Shown here piece after piece: positions 1 to 12,112 of a stretch of 41,323 nt of DNA; the stretch's first letter is position 1; the number at the start of each line of letters is the position of its first letter. The translations under genes were made by a program, and so were the position numbers. Below the pieces are notes generated by a model that was not told the DNA's origin, did not search any database, and saw nothing but the letters and a program-made list of their open reading frames with translations. The DNA comes from Brevundimonas sp. (GTDB taxonomy: Bacteria > Pseudomonadota > Alphaproteobacteria > Caulobacterales > Caulobacteraceae): the NCBI GenBank assembly GCA_030693575.1, contig JAUYAG010000145.1:1-41323 (forward strand), written 5' to 3'.

Positions 1-1378
1 CGAAGAGGCGAAGCGATCCTGGGACGAGGATCAGGAGGTCATTCTCAGCAAACAGGTGAAGGTCGAGCAGGGCGCGCTGATAACAACCCGGGACCTGGGC
101 GAGCGGTACTGGACGACTCGGAAAACCGCGACCTTTGAGGACGGTCAGCCCGCCTATATTGTCACTGTCAGTGAGGACATCACCGAGCAGCACCACATGA
201 ATGTTGCGCTCCAGGCCGCCCTGGACGCCGCCGAGGCCTCTGGGCGTGCAAAATCGGCATTCCTGGCGAACATGAGCCACGAACTCCGCACGCCCCTGAA
301 TGGAATTGTGGCGGCCTCGGACATTCTGACCCGAAAATGCGATCGGCGTGACCAGTTTGAATTGCTGGACATCATTCGCTCATCCGGCGAAACGCTGACG
401 GCTTTGCTGGCGGACTTGTTGGATATCGCCAAGATCGACGCTGGCGAACTCAAAATAGAAAACGACGCATTTGATTTGCGGGAGCTGGCTGAATTCAATA
501 TCGACAAATTCAGACTGCAGAACACAAACTCAAGCGTAGTATATGAACTCTCTTTCGACGAGACGCTTGGTGGTTTTTTTAGAGGGGACGAGCTGCGAAT
601 CCGGCAGATTTTGAGCAACCTCCTCAACAACGCCACCAAGTTCACCTCGGTGGGAAAGATCGTCCATTCGGTCGGAAAAACCGAAAGCGGGATGATCCGT
701 TTCTCTGTGTCGGACACAGGGATTGGCTTTGCGCCGGAATCCAAGGACCGGCTATTTGGCAGGTTCCAACAGGCAGATGAGACGATTACGCGCAAATTTG
801 GTGGGACCGGCCTTGGCCTGTCCATCTGTCGCGATCTGGTGGAGATCATGGGTGGCGCGCTTGACTGCGAGAGCCAACCGGGGGTGGGTTCGACCTTCTG
901 GTTCGAACTTCCGCTGGAATCTGTCAGCGCCCCGAGAAACACAAGATCGACCGCCACGGAGCTAGATGCCCCAGATCGCCCCCTGCGGGTGCTCATCGCC
1001 GATGATCACCCCACGAACCGCAAGGTGGCCGAGTTGATGTTGTCCGGCGTGGCCGACGTCGTGAGCGTGGTCGATGGACAAGAGGCCGTGAACGCCGCGT
1101 TCGCTTCACACTTCGATATCATCCTGATGGACATGCAGATGCCGGTCATGGACGGCCTCACCGCCGTGCGGAGGATCCGAGCGTCTTCATCAACCTGCCG
1201 GGACGTTCCGATCGTCATGATGACGGCGAATGCGATGCGGGAACATATCGAGGCCAGCAGGAGTGCGGGCGCTGACGTTCACCTCGCCAAGCCGATCACC
1301 GCCGAGACCCTGTTTTCCGCGATGAACGAGGCCATGGAAAAAGTTGCGCCCGATCAGGAGAACGCGTGTCATGCATGA
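1..1378 (+). CDS. Hybrid sensor histidine kinase/response regulator, 5' truncated by the window edge
   Basis: PAS-like tail, H-box FLANMSHELRTPLNGIV, DTGIGF, GGTGLGLSIC, C-terminal receiver (VLIADDHPTNRKV...ILMDMQMPVMDG...AKPIT). The frame is open upstream of the listed GTG at 56. Confidence 0.95.
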   Translation, partial: EEAKRSWDEDQEVILSKQVKVEQGALITTRDLGERYWTTRKTATFEDGQPAYIVTVSEDITEQHHMNVALQAALDAAEASGRAKSAFLANMSHELRTPLNGIVAASDILTRKCDRRDQFELLDIIRSSGETLTALLADLLDIAKIDAGELKIENDAFDLRELAEFNIDKFRLQNTNSSVVYELSFDETLGGFFRGDELRIRQILSNLLNNATKFTSVGKIVHSVGKTESGMIRFSVSDTGIGFAPESKDRLFGRFQQADETITRKFGGTGLGLSICRDLVEIMGGALDCESQPGVGSTFWFELPLESVSAPRNTRSTATELDAPDRPLRVLIADDHPTNRKVAELMLSGVADVVSVVDGQEAVNAAFASHFDIILMDMQMPVMDGLTAVRRIRASSSTCRDVPIVMMTANAMREHIEASRSAGADVHLAKPITAETLFSAMNEAMEKVAPDQENACHA

Positions 1379-1541
1379 CGTTCGGCCCGACAGTCGATCG
1401 CCGCCAGGATCGACCCGGGCGTCTTCGATGGGGCGGCCGCAGACCCCTGGCCTTCAGTCCTGACACAGCCGTCGCGACCGCCAGGTCGTCGTCCCGCGCG
1501 ATCCGCGGGAACTCTCCGTCTGACGCAGCCATTGTCGTTGC

Positions 1542-1700
1542 ATGGCCGACCCCCGCGACACCGATCCCGCCGACCGGGACCCCCGCGAGCGCGACCTCGG
1601 GCGGCGCAGCGGCGGGCCGGCGGCGAGCCCGTGGCTGGTCATCGGCGTGATCGCGCTGATCGCCGCGGCGGTCTATGTGATCTCCGCCATAACCGTGTGA
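1542..1700 (+). CDS. Small single-pass membrane protein (52 aa), charged N-terminus
   Basis: Read directly: MADPRDTDPADRDPRERDLGRRSGGPAASPWLVIGVIALIAAAVYVISAITV*. Absent from the ORF track because of its length. Confidence 0.6.
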   Translation: MADPRDTDPADRDPRERDLGRRSGGPAASPWLVIGVIALIAAAVYVISAITV

Positions 1701-1749
1701 TCGCGAACGGCGACTTGACCGCCTTCGCAGTCGCGGTCATTGCGCGGGC

Positions 1750-3024
1750 ATGAATATCCTGCTGGTCGGATCGGGCGGGCGCGAGCACGCCCTGGCGTGG
1801 AAGATCGCCCAGTCGCCGCTGACGCGGCGGCTGGTCATCGCGCCGGGCAATCCGGGCATGGAGACCCTGGGCGAGCTGCGGCCGCTGAAGCCGACCGACG
1901 CCGAGGGGCTGACGGCGCTGGCGCGGGAGATCAAGGCCGATCTGGTGGTCGTCGGGCCGGAGACGGCGCTGGAGGCCGGGCTGGCCGACCGGCTGGCGGC
2001 GGCGGGCATCCCCTGTTTCGGGCCGACGGCGAAGGCGGCGCAGCTGGAGACCTCCAAGGCCTTTTCCAAGGCCTTCATGGAGCGGCACGAGATCCCCACC
2101 GCCGGCTTCGGCGTCTATGAGCGGCTGCACGAGGCGCGGCAGGCCCTGTCGGTGTTCAAACCCCCCTATGTGATCAAGGCCGACGGTCTGGCGGCGGGCA
2201 AGGGCGTGGCCATCAGCCCGACGAAGCGCGACGCCGAGGGCGAGATCGAGCGGATGCTGGGCGGCCGGTTCGGGAGCGCCGGGGCGCGGGTGGTGATCGA
2301 GGAGTTCATGGACGGCGAGGAGGGCTCGCTGTTCGCCGTCTGCGACGGGACCCGGGCCGTGCTGCTGGGCGGGGCCCAGGACCACAAGCGGGCCTATGAC
2401 GGCGACCTGGGGCCGAACACGGGCGGTATGGGCAGCTATTCGCCGGCGCCGGTGTTCACGCCCGAACTGGTCGAGGCGGCGGACCGGCTGGTGGTGCAGC
2501 CGGTGGTGGCGGCGATGGCGGCCGAGGGGATGCCGTATCGCGGCGTGCTCTACGCCGGTCTGATGGCGACCGAGGACGGGCCCAAGGTGGTGGAATTCAA
2601 CGCCCGCTTCGGCGATCCGGAATGCCAGGTGCTGATGATGCGGCTGGACGGGGATGTCGTGCCCCTGCTGCTGGCCTGTGCGCGCGGGGACCTGACCCGG
2701 GTGCCGATGCCCGCCTTCAGCCCCGATACGGTGATCTGCGTGGTGCTGGCGGCCTCGGGCTATCCCGACAGCCCGCTGGAAGGGTCGATCATCCGCGGCG
2801 CCGAGCAGGATTTCGGCCCGCACGTGCAGGTCTTCCATGCCGGCACGCGCCGCCGGGCCGACGGCCAGCTGGCGGCGGCGGGCGGCCGGGTGCTGAACGT
2901 CTGCGCCCGCGGCAAGGACATCGCCGAGGCGCGCGCGCGGGCCTATGCGGCGGTCAAGCAGATCGACTGGCCGGGCGGGTTTCATCGCACGGACATCGGC
3001 TGGCGGGCGCTGGAGCGGGGGTAG
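1750..3024 (+). CDS. purD: Phosphoribosylamine--glycine ligase
   Basis: MNILLVGSGGREHALAWK, PNTGGMGSYSP, EFNARFGDPECQ motifs of GARS. Confidence 0.98.
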   Translation: MNILLVGSGGREHALAWKIAQSPLTRRLVIAPGNPGMETLGELRPLKPTDAEGLTALAREIKADLVVVGPETALEAGLADRLAAAGIPCFGPTAKAAQLETSKAFSKAFMERHEIPTAGFGVYERLHEARQALSVFKPPYVIKADGLAAGKGVAISPTKRDAEGEIERMLGGRFGSAGARVVIEEFMDGEEGSLFAVCDGTRAVLLGGAQDHKRAYDGDLGPNTGGMGSYSPAPVFTPELVEAADRLVVQPVVAAMAAEGMPYRGVLYAGLMATEDGPKVVEFNARFGDPECQVLMMRLDGDVVPLLLACARGDLTRVPMPAFSPDTVICVVLAASGYPDSPLEGSIIRGAEQDFGPHVQVFHAGTRRRADGQLAAAGGRVLNVCARGKDIAEARARAYAAVKQIDWPGGFHRTDIGWRALERG

Positions 3025-3115
3025 GGCTGGTCCTCATGGGTTGAGGGCGAGGTTAGCGCGCGCGGTAGGGTTGAAGACGCGTGAGGCCCGAAGCGCCCTG
3101 TGCTATCGTCCCGGC

Positions 3116-3313
3116 ATGAGCGATCCCCGTAATGAGTTGGATGAGGAGCCCGCCGCCTTCGTATTCGAGGAGGCGGTCGAGCTGGACGCCCGCGAACTGA
3201 AGGCGATGGCAGACATCGACGCAGGTCGATTCATCACCCACGAGGCGGTCGTGCGCTGGCTGAAATCCTGGGGCACTGCGGACGAACTGCCGCCACCCAA
3301 ATGCGGCGATTGA
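3116..3313 (+). CDS. Type II antitoxin partner of a RelE/ParE toxin
   Basis: MSDPRNELDEEP...ELKAMADIDAGRFITHEAVVRWLKSWGTADE; overlaps the downstream toxin by 13 bp. Confidence 0.8.
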   Translation: MSDPRNELDEEPAAFVFEEAVELDARELKAMADIDAGRFITHEAVVRWLKSWGTADELPPPKCGD

Positions 3314-3576
3314 TCTGGTCGACCGACGCGCTCGACGACCTCAGGGCGATCCGATCCTACATTGAAGAGGCCAGTCCGCCGGCCGCGTCGCGTGTGGCGG
3401 CGGCCCTCGTCGAAGCAACCAGCAGTCTGGTGGACTTTCCGAACCGGGGACGTCCCGTTCGATCAGGCGTCCGCGAACTCACGTCCGTGCGGCCGTACGT
3501 CATTCGATATGCCGTCCTGTCCGACGAGATTCGGATCGTCTTTATCCGCCACGGTGCCCGGCACCCCGACCCTTAG
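3301..3576 (+). CDS. RelE/ParE family toxin
   Basis: MRRLIWSTDALDDLRAIRSYIEEASPPAA...FPNRGRPVRSGVREL...YVIRYAV...IRIVFIRHGAR. Confidence 0.92.
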   Translation: MRRLIWSTDALDDLRAIRSYIEEASPPAASRVAAALVEATSSLVDFPNRGRPVRSGVRELTSVRPYVIRYAVLSDEIRIVFIRHGARHPDP

Positions 3577-3753
3577 GCAAGCACAAGCCGGCCCTTGTCG
3601 CGCGTCGCCGCCCTGGCTGTATCCCGCTGCCTGTCCACAAAAATGGAACAGGGCCCGAAGACCTTGGGCCTGATCGCGACCGGTGTCGCGACATGGCGCG
3701 CCATGCCATGTATCGACAGAGATCGACCGCCGGCCCCGACGAGGACTGCCCCC

Positions 3754-4413
3754 GTGAACGACACTCTCCCACCCGAACCGCCGAGCCATTACCGCGACGG
3801 GAAGGAACGGCTGGCCGATCTGATCGTGCATCTGACCGGACTGGCGCTGGCGCTGGTCGGGGGCGGGATGCTGCTGGGGCTGGCGATCGGCTTCGGCGAC
3901 GCCGGAAGCCTGACGGCCTCGGCCATCTATGCGGTCGGGCTGCTGACCATGCTGGGACTGTCGACGGCCTATAATTTCGCCGCGCCCCGGTTCCAGCCGC
4001 TGCTGCGCCGGTTCGACCATGCGGGCATCTTCATCAGGATCGCCGGCTCCTACACCCCGTTCACGACCCAGCATCTGACCGGGGCCTGGGCGTGGGGGAT
4101 GACCTCGGCGGTGTGGGGCACGGCGATCTTCGCCGCCCTGGCCAAGCTGTTCCTGCCGGGGCTGGGCAAGGGGTTCTGGATCTTCGTCTATCTGGCGCTG
4201 GGCTGGCTGATGGTGATCGCCGTCCAGCCGATCATGCAGAGCCTCGGTCTTGCGCCGCTGATCCTGATGGCGGTCGGCGGGCTGCTCTATTCCGTGGGGG
4301 TGATCTTCTACGCCAACAAGGCGATGCGCTACCGGCGCGCGGTCTGGCATGGCCACGTCGTGGTGGCGGCCGCGGTGCACTGGGTGGCGGTGCTGCTGGC
4401 GGTGTTGAAGTAG
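3754..4413 (+). CDS. Hemolysin III/YqfA (PAQR-like) family membrane protein
   Basis: HLTGLALALVGGG, STAYNFAAPRFQPLLRRFDHAGIFIRIAGSYTPFT and C-terminal His residues. GTG start chosen; ATG at 3703 is an in-frame alternative. Confidence 0.9.
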   Translation: MNDTLPPEPPSHYRDGKERLADLIVHLTGLALALVGGGMLLGLAIGFGDAGSLTASAIYAVGLLTMLGLSTAYNFAAPRFQPLLRRFDHAGIFIRIAGSYTPFTTQHLTGAWAWGMTSAVWGTAIFAALAKLFLPGLGKGFWIFVYLALGWLMVIAVQPIMQSLGLAPLILMAVGGLLYSVGVIFYANKAMRYRRAVWHGHVVVAAAVHWVAVLLAVLK

Positions 4414-4420
4414 GGCGACC

Positions 4421-5119
4421 TCAGGCCCAGGCGAACAGCAGCCGGCCTTCGCCCATGCGCTCGCGCAGGGCCGGGAGGTCGGCGTGGGCGACCGAGAAAC
4501 AGCCGTAGCTGCGGCCCAGCTTGCCCTCGCGGGCGAGGAAGGCCGGGTCGGCGTAGTCGGCGCCGTGGATGATGATGGCGCGCTCGCGGGCCAGGTTGTT
4601 GGTGTACTCCAGCCCGTCGAGCAGGACGTTGGGGCCCTGCTCCGCGCCGTGGCTGGCCCCGGCGGTGACATAGGAGCCCACCGAGGACATGTGGCTGTCG
4701 GGGGTGTTGCTGAAGGTGGTGGCGAAGCCGGTGTGCGCCGGGTCAGAGCCGCGGCCGTGGCTGGTGCGCATCAGGGTGACGGCGCCGGCCTCCAGGTCGA
4801 CTTCGTACAGCCGTTCATCACCCGAAAATTTCTTGAAATCGACCAGATACATCCGGTCGCGGCGGGTGATGCGGTGGTCGTGGATGTCCAGCGCCGCCAT
4901 GGCGCGGTCCATCAGCTCCTTGCGGACCTGGCTGCGCGGATCGAGCGGGCGGGTGGTGTTGAGCTGGGAGGTGATGACCTGGGCCGGTCGGGCCGGAAGC
5001 TGCGGGCCGGGCGTGACGGTCACGAGCGGCTGAACGCCCGCCGTTTGCGCGGCTGCCGTGGCGCAGCCCGAAAGCATAGCCACGCCGCCCAGAATGAAGC
5101 CTCGTCTCGCCAAGCGCAT
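4421..5119 (-). CDS. Murein L,D-transpeptidase catalytic domain family lipoprotein
   Basis: Lipobox MLSGC; HGADYAD...GRSYGCFSV catalytic His/Cys context typical of YkuD-type domains. Confidence 0.85.
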   Translation of the reverse strand: MRLARRGFILGGVAMLSGCATAAAQTAGVQPLVTVTPGPQLPARPAQVITSQLNTTRPLDPRSQVRKELMDRAMAALDIHDHRITRRDRMYLVDFKKFSGDERLYEVDLEAGAVTLMRTSHGRGSDPAHTGFATTFSNTPDSHMSSVGSYVTAGASHGAEQGPNVLLDGLEYTNNLARERAIIIHGADYADPAFLAREGKLGRSYGCFSVAHADLPALRERMGEGRLLFAWA

Positions 5120-5245
5120 GCGACGCCCCTCGCACGGTTACAGAACAGGTCACGGGTTGTTTCAGGTCGTGACGGGTGTTTCAACCTGAGCCTTGGTCAA
5201 GACCCCCGGATGTGTAAGGTGCAAGCCCTGTTCCGGGAGGATTTC

Positions 5246-6561
<1,316 letters not shown>

Positions 6562-6565
<4 letters not shown>

Positions 6566-7011
6566 GGCGTCTCGCAATCGCCACCGCCGTTGCGATTGCC
6601 GCAATAGGCCTTGCTGCCTGTCCTCCCGGTATGCCCGGGGGGTGGGGGTTTGTGCACGATCAAGAGCTTGTCGGCCCCTACAAGCTGGTCGCGGTGGATG
6701 TCCGGGAGCAAATGGTCCTGTGTCGGGCGCTGGAAGGCGGCAATTGTGCGGGCGATAACCTGCCCGAACCGACCATTTTCGCTGCTGGTGGTGACGACCG
6801 GTTTGTGGTGCTTGCCCGCCATCCGACGGCCGTGGGCGAGCGGATGAACAGGGGTGTCGCGGAGTTCTACTATCTGGAGCGCAGCGCTAGCGAAACCGAT
6901 CCGAGATTTCGGGCGGAGGTGTTAGGTCCGTTCGATCGCGATCAGTTTGAGGCAGAGAAGCGCAGACTTGGGCTCCCGGCTTTCTCAGTCGTGTTCGAAG
7001 ACCTCGAATAG
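6562..7011 (+). CDS. Putative lipoprotein of unknown function
   Basis: GTG start overlaps the upstream stop by 4 nt (GTGA); lipobox-like IGLAAC. Confidence 0.75.
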
Positions 7012-7027
7012 GTGGCTCGGGGCCGAG

Positions 7028-8044
7028 CTAAGTACGAGAGGTCACCGCCCTCAGCAACAGCGCCTGAAACGCCGCCTCGTCCTCGAACGTCGCCTTGACC
7101 GGCCATGAGAGGACGCGCGTGCGCCATTCGGGGGTCAGGCGGAACCAGTCCTTCTCGGTGGTGACCAGTCGCGCGTGATAGCGATCGGCGCGGTCGGCGA
7201 GGAAGCGCAGGTCTTCCTCGCGGAAGGCGGCGTGGTCCGGGAAGGGGGCGAAATCGACCAGTTCGGCGCCGGCGGCGTCGAGCGCGCGCTCGACTTTCCA
7301 GGGTTTGGCGATGCCGGCGAAGGCGACGATCGGCCCCGGGGGCGGCGGCGCGGCGGGCTTCAGCCGGGCCACATGGATCGGCAGGGCGCCGAAGGCCTGC
7401 ATCAGCCGCGGATCGACGCCCGGCGCGTCTGCGGGCAGCAGGATGACCACGGCGTCCGCGCGGGCGAGACCGCGCTGCAGCTTTTCGCGCATCGGGCCGG
7501 ACGGGAACACCGAGCCGTCGCCGAAGGGCCATTCGTCGTCGCGCGTCTCGCCGTCCACGACGACGAGGCTGAGCGTCTTCTTCAGGGTCGGGTTCTGGTG
7601 GGCATCGTCGAGAACCAGAACCTGCGCTCCGGCGGCCGCTGCGGCGCGGGCGCCGGCGACGCGATCGTGGGCGATCCAGGTCGGGCCGCCGAGGGCCAGC
7701 ATCAGGGGCTCGTCGCCGACATCGGCGGCGGTGTGGAGGGCGGCGTCGACCTGGGTCGGGGCGCGCAGCGAGCCGCCGTAGCCGCGCGACAGGCCATGGG
7801 CGTTGATCCCGGCCTCGTGCAGCAGGCGGATGGCCTCGCGGGTCACGGGCGTCTTGCCCGAGCCGCCGACGGTCAGATTGCCGACCGAGATGATCGGAAT
7901 GCCCGGGTCGACCGGCTCGGCGCGGGCGATGCGGCGGGCGGTGGCCGCGGCCCAGATCCACGACAGGGGTTTGAGCAGGGTGCGGGCGACCGCGCCGTGG
8001 CGGGCGTCGCGCGTGTACCACCAGCGGGGGGTGTTGAGTTTCAA
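7028..8044 (-). CDS. lpxK: Tetraacyldisaccharide 4'-kinase
   Basis: MKLNTPRWWY, PIISVGNLTVGGSGKTPVT (Walker A), LLRPL-type C-terminus; adjacent to waaA. Confidence 0.96.
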   Translation of the reverse strand: MKLNTPRWWYTRDARHGAVARTLLKPLSWIWAAATARRIARAEPVDPGIPIISVGNLTVGGSGKTPVTREAIRLLHEAGINAHGLSRGYGGSLRAPTQVDAALHTAADVGDEPLMLALGGPTWIAHDRVAGARAAAAAGAQVLVLDDAHQNPTLKKTLSLVVVDGETRDDEWPFGDGSVFPSGPMREKLQRGLARADAVVILLPADAPGVDPRLMQAFGALPIHVARLKPAAPPPPGPIVAFAGIAKPWKVERALDAAGAELVDFAPFPDHAAFREEDLRFLADRADRYHARLVTTEKDWFRLTPEWRTRVLSWPVKATFEDEAAFQALLLRAVTSRT

Positions 8045-8047
8045 GTT

Positions 8048-8215
8048 CCCTTCTCCCCTTGCGGGAGAAGGTGGCCGAGCGCAGCGAGGCCGGATGAGGG
8101 GTCGCGCAGGCGGGCGACGACAAGCGGTCGGGCGTCGTTCGCCAGACTTTCAGGGTGGTGCGACCCCTCATCCGTCAGCCTACGGCTGCCACCTTCTCCC
8201 GCAAGGGGAGAAGGG
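8048..8215. repeat. 168-bp palindromic intergenic element between waaA and lpxK
   Basis: 27-bp perfect inverted arms (8048-8074 cccttctccccttgcgggagaaggtgg / 8189-8215) plus a nested 15-bp perfect pair (8091-8105 / 8160-8174). Confidence 0.92.
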
Positions 8216-8228
8216 CGAGGAATGGTGG

Positions 8229-9518
8229 TCATCTGCGGCCCCCTTTCGCCGGAAGCAAAGGCGCGACCGTCTCCCACAGCCGGTCGAGACCCGAGCCGGC
8301 CTCGGCCGCTGCGCGGCGGCCGCGCTCGCCCATGGCCTTGGCCGCGGCGTCGTTCGCCAGCAGAGGCGCGATGACGGCGGGCAGGTCCCATGGCGCTTCC
8401 ACGACGGCCAGGCCCCCGGCCGCGACGAGGGCCTCGGTGACGGCGGCCCAGTTGGTCATGTCGGGGCCGGTGACCGCGGGCTTGCCGAGGCGCGCCGGCT
8501 CCAGCGGATTGTGGCCGCCGACAGGGGACTTCTCCAGCGCCGCGGAGAAGGAGCCGCCCATGACCACCACATCGGCGAGACGCAGGAACAGGCCCATCTC
8601 GCCGAGGGTGTCGGCCAGATAGAGGTCGGTGTCGCGGTCGGGCTCGCTCCCCTGCGAGCGCAGGGCGAAGCGGTAGCCGTCGCGGGACAGGGCGGCGGCG
8701 ATCCCGGCGCCGCGGTCGGGATGACGAGGGACGAGGATGAGGCAGAGGCGGTCGGCCAGCTTGTCGAGGGCGCGGACGAGGGCGATTTCCTCGCCGTCAT
8801 GGGTGCTGGCGGCGACGACCACAGGGCGGTCGCCGATGGCGGCGCTGAGGCGGGTGAAGGCGGCGGCGTCGTGCGGCGGGGCCTCGCCCGAGAGTTTGAG
8901 ATTCACATGACCGTCGATCCGGGCGCCGAGGCTGTGCAGCCGGGCGGCCGAGGTCTCGTCCTGCGGCAGGATGCGGACGAAGGCGGACAGGATTTCGCGC
9001 GCCGCGCCGGGGAAACGACGCCAGCCGTCGACGGTTTTCTCCGTGATCCGGGCACTGGCGAGGACCAGTTTCACGCCCCGCCGGCGGGCCGCGAGGATCA
9101 GATTGGGCCAGAGTTCGCTTTCGACGAAGACGGCCAGCGTCGGCCGCCAATGGTCGAGGAAGACGGTCACCGCGCCGGGCGTATCGACCGGGGCGAACTG
9201 GTGGATGACGCCGGCCGGCAGCCGCCGGGCCAGCAAATGCGCCGACGTCAAAGTGCCGGAGGTGACGAGCACGGCCAGGTCGGGCCGGCTGCGGCGCAGG
9301 CGTTCGACCACTGGCAGCAGGGACAGGGTCTCGCCGACGCTGACGCCGTGCAGCCAGACCAGTTCGCCGTCGGGCCGGGCGACCGAGGCATGGCCGAGGC
9401 GTTCGTCGACGCGGGCCGGGTCTTCCTTGCCCTGTTTGGCGCGGGCGTCGAGCAGCCGCGGGGCCAGCGGCTCCAGCAGGCGGGTGATCAGCCGATAGAC
9501 GGCCAGCGCCGGGCTCAT
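8229..9518 (-). CDS. waaA: 3-deoxy-D-manno-octulosonic acid transferase
   Basis: ELVWLHGVSVGE, SGTLTSAHLLARRLP, FVESELWPNL, GGHNPLEPA. Confidence 0.97.
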   Translation of the reverse strand: MSPALAVYRLITRLLEPLAPRLLDARAKQGKEDPARVDERLGHASVARPDGELVWLHGVSVGETLSLLPVVERLRRSRPDLAVLVTSGTLTSAHLLARRLPAGVIHQFAPVDTPGAVTVFLDHWRPTLAVFVESELWPNLILAARRRGVKLVLASARITEKTVDGWRRFPGAAREILSAFVRILPQDETSAARLHSLGARIDGHVNLKLSGEAPPHDAAAFTRLSAAIGDRPVVVAASTHDGEEIALVRALDKLADRLCLILVPRHPDRGAGIAAALSRDGYRFALRSQGSEPDRDTDLYLADTLGEMGLFLRLADVVVMGGSFSAALEKSPVGGHNPLEPARLGKPAVTGPDMTNWAAVTEALVAAGGLAVVEAPWDLPAVIAPLLANDAAAKAMGERGRRAAAEAGSGLDRLWETVAPLLPAKGGRR

Positions 9519-9519
9519 C

Positions 9520-10202
9520 TCACACCCGTTCCAGGCCGGTGATGGCGTCGGCACGGGCTTCAACGACGGTCAGGCGGTCGGCCCAGCGCAGGGTCACCTC
9601 GTCCGTCGACAGACCTTCGGGGAAGGTGTCGGTGTCCCAGACGACCGCGCCGCGCCCGAAAGGCAGGGGCAGAACCGCGCGATCCCAGCTGCCCAGCCGG
9701 ATCGCGGGCCGGCAGGACAGGCCGATGAACAGGACCGGCGCGCCGGACAGTCTCGCCATGACGGCTACGCCGTCGCCCATCTCGCGCATCGGCCCGCGCG
9801 GACCGTCGGGGGTGACGGCGACGCCGGCGCTGCGCAGTTGGCGAAGGGCGTCGCGCAGAGCCGCAGAGCCCCCCTTGGCCCGATCAGCCTTGTCCTTGTT
9901 CGCAGAGGAACCCCGAATGGCGGGGAAGCCGACCTTCTCCATCGCCCGGGCGATGAACTGGCCGTCCGGCGAAAGGGAGATGATGGCCCGCACCTCCTGG
10001 GCGCGATGGTGTGGCCAGCAGGCGGGGGTCAGGCTGATGCGGGAGTGCCAGAACAGGCAGATGACCGGCCCACCATCGGCCCAGACCTTCTCGGCGACGG
10101 CCTCGTTCTCGTGCGTCCAGCGGATCGTGGCGACGCAGAATCGCATCCAGACGGCCAGCAGATTGGCCAGGACCGTCTGGAGGAAGGGGTTGCGGAGCGG
10201 TC

Positions 10203-10206
<4 letters not shown>
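9520..10206 (-). CDS. Lysophospholipid acyltransferase-like protein (DUF374)
   Basis: VICLFWHSRISLTP, SLSPDGQFIARAMEKVGFPAIRGSS, TPDGPRGPM. Confidence 0.93.
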
Positions 10207-12038
<1,832 letters not shown>

Positions 12039-12112
12039 CGGTCCGAGGTCGGACGGCTGGGGCGGCAAGTCAAGCGGGGATGGTGCCCCGGGTCTTCGCG
12101 GGGCGGCATCTC

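Noticed and set aside
1379-1541. Coding remnant between the kinase and the 52-aa gene
   Set aside because: Candidate ORFs here are low complexity in all frames; could be degraded coding DNA but cannot be supported from sequence alone.
1639-2985. 448-aa minus-strand ORF antisense to purD
   Set aside because: purD is unambiguous on plus; the antisense product is His/Arg/Pro/Gln-rich low complexity, typical of a GC-frame shadow ORF.
8048-8215. CRISPR-like repeat
   Set aside because: Only one inverted pair; no direct-repeat/spacer array and no cas genes.
7803-9542. 579-aa plus-strand ORF spanning the palindromic element and waaA antisense
   Set aside because: Runs through an intergenic repeat and antisense to waaA; no coherent fold motifs.
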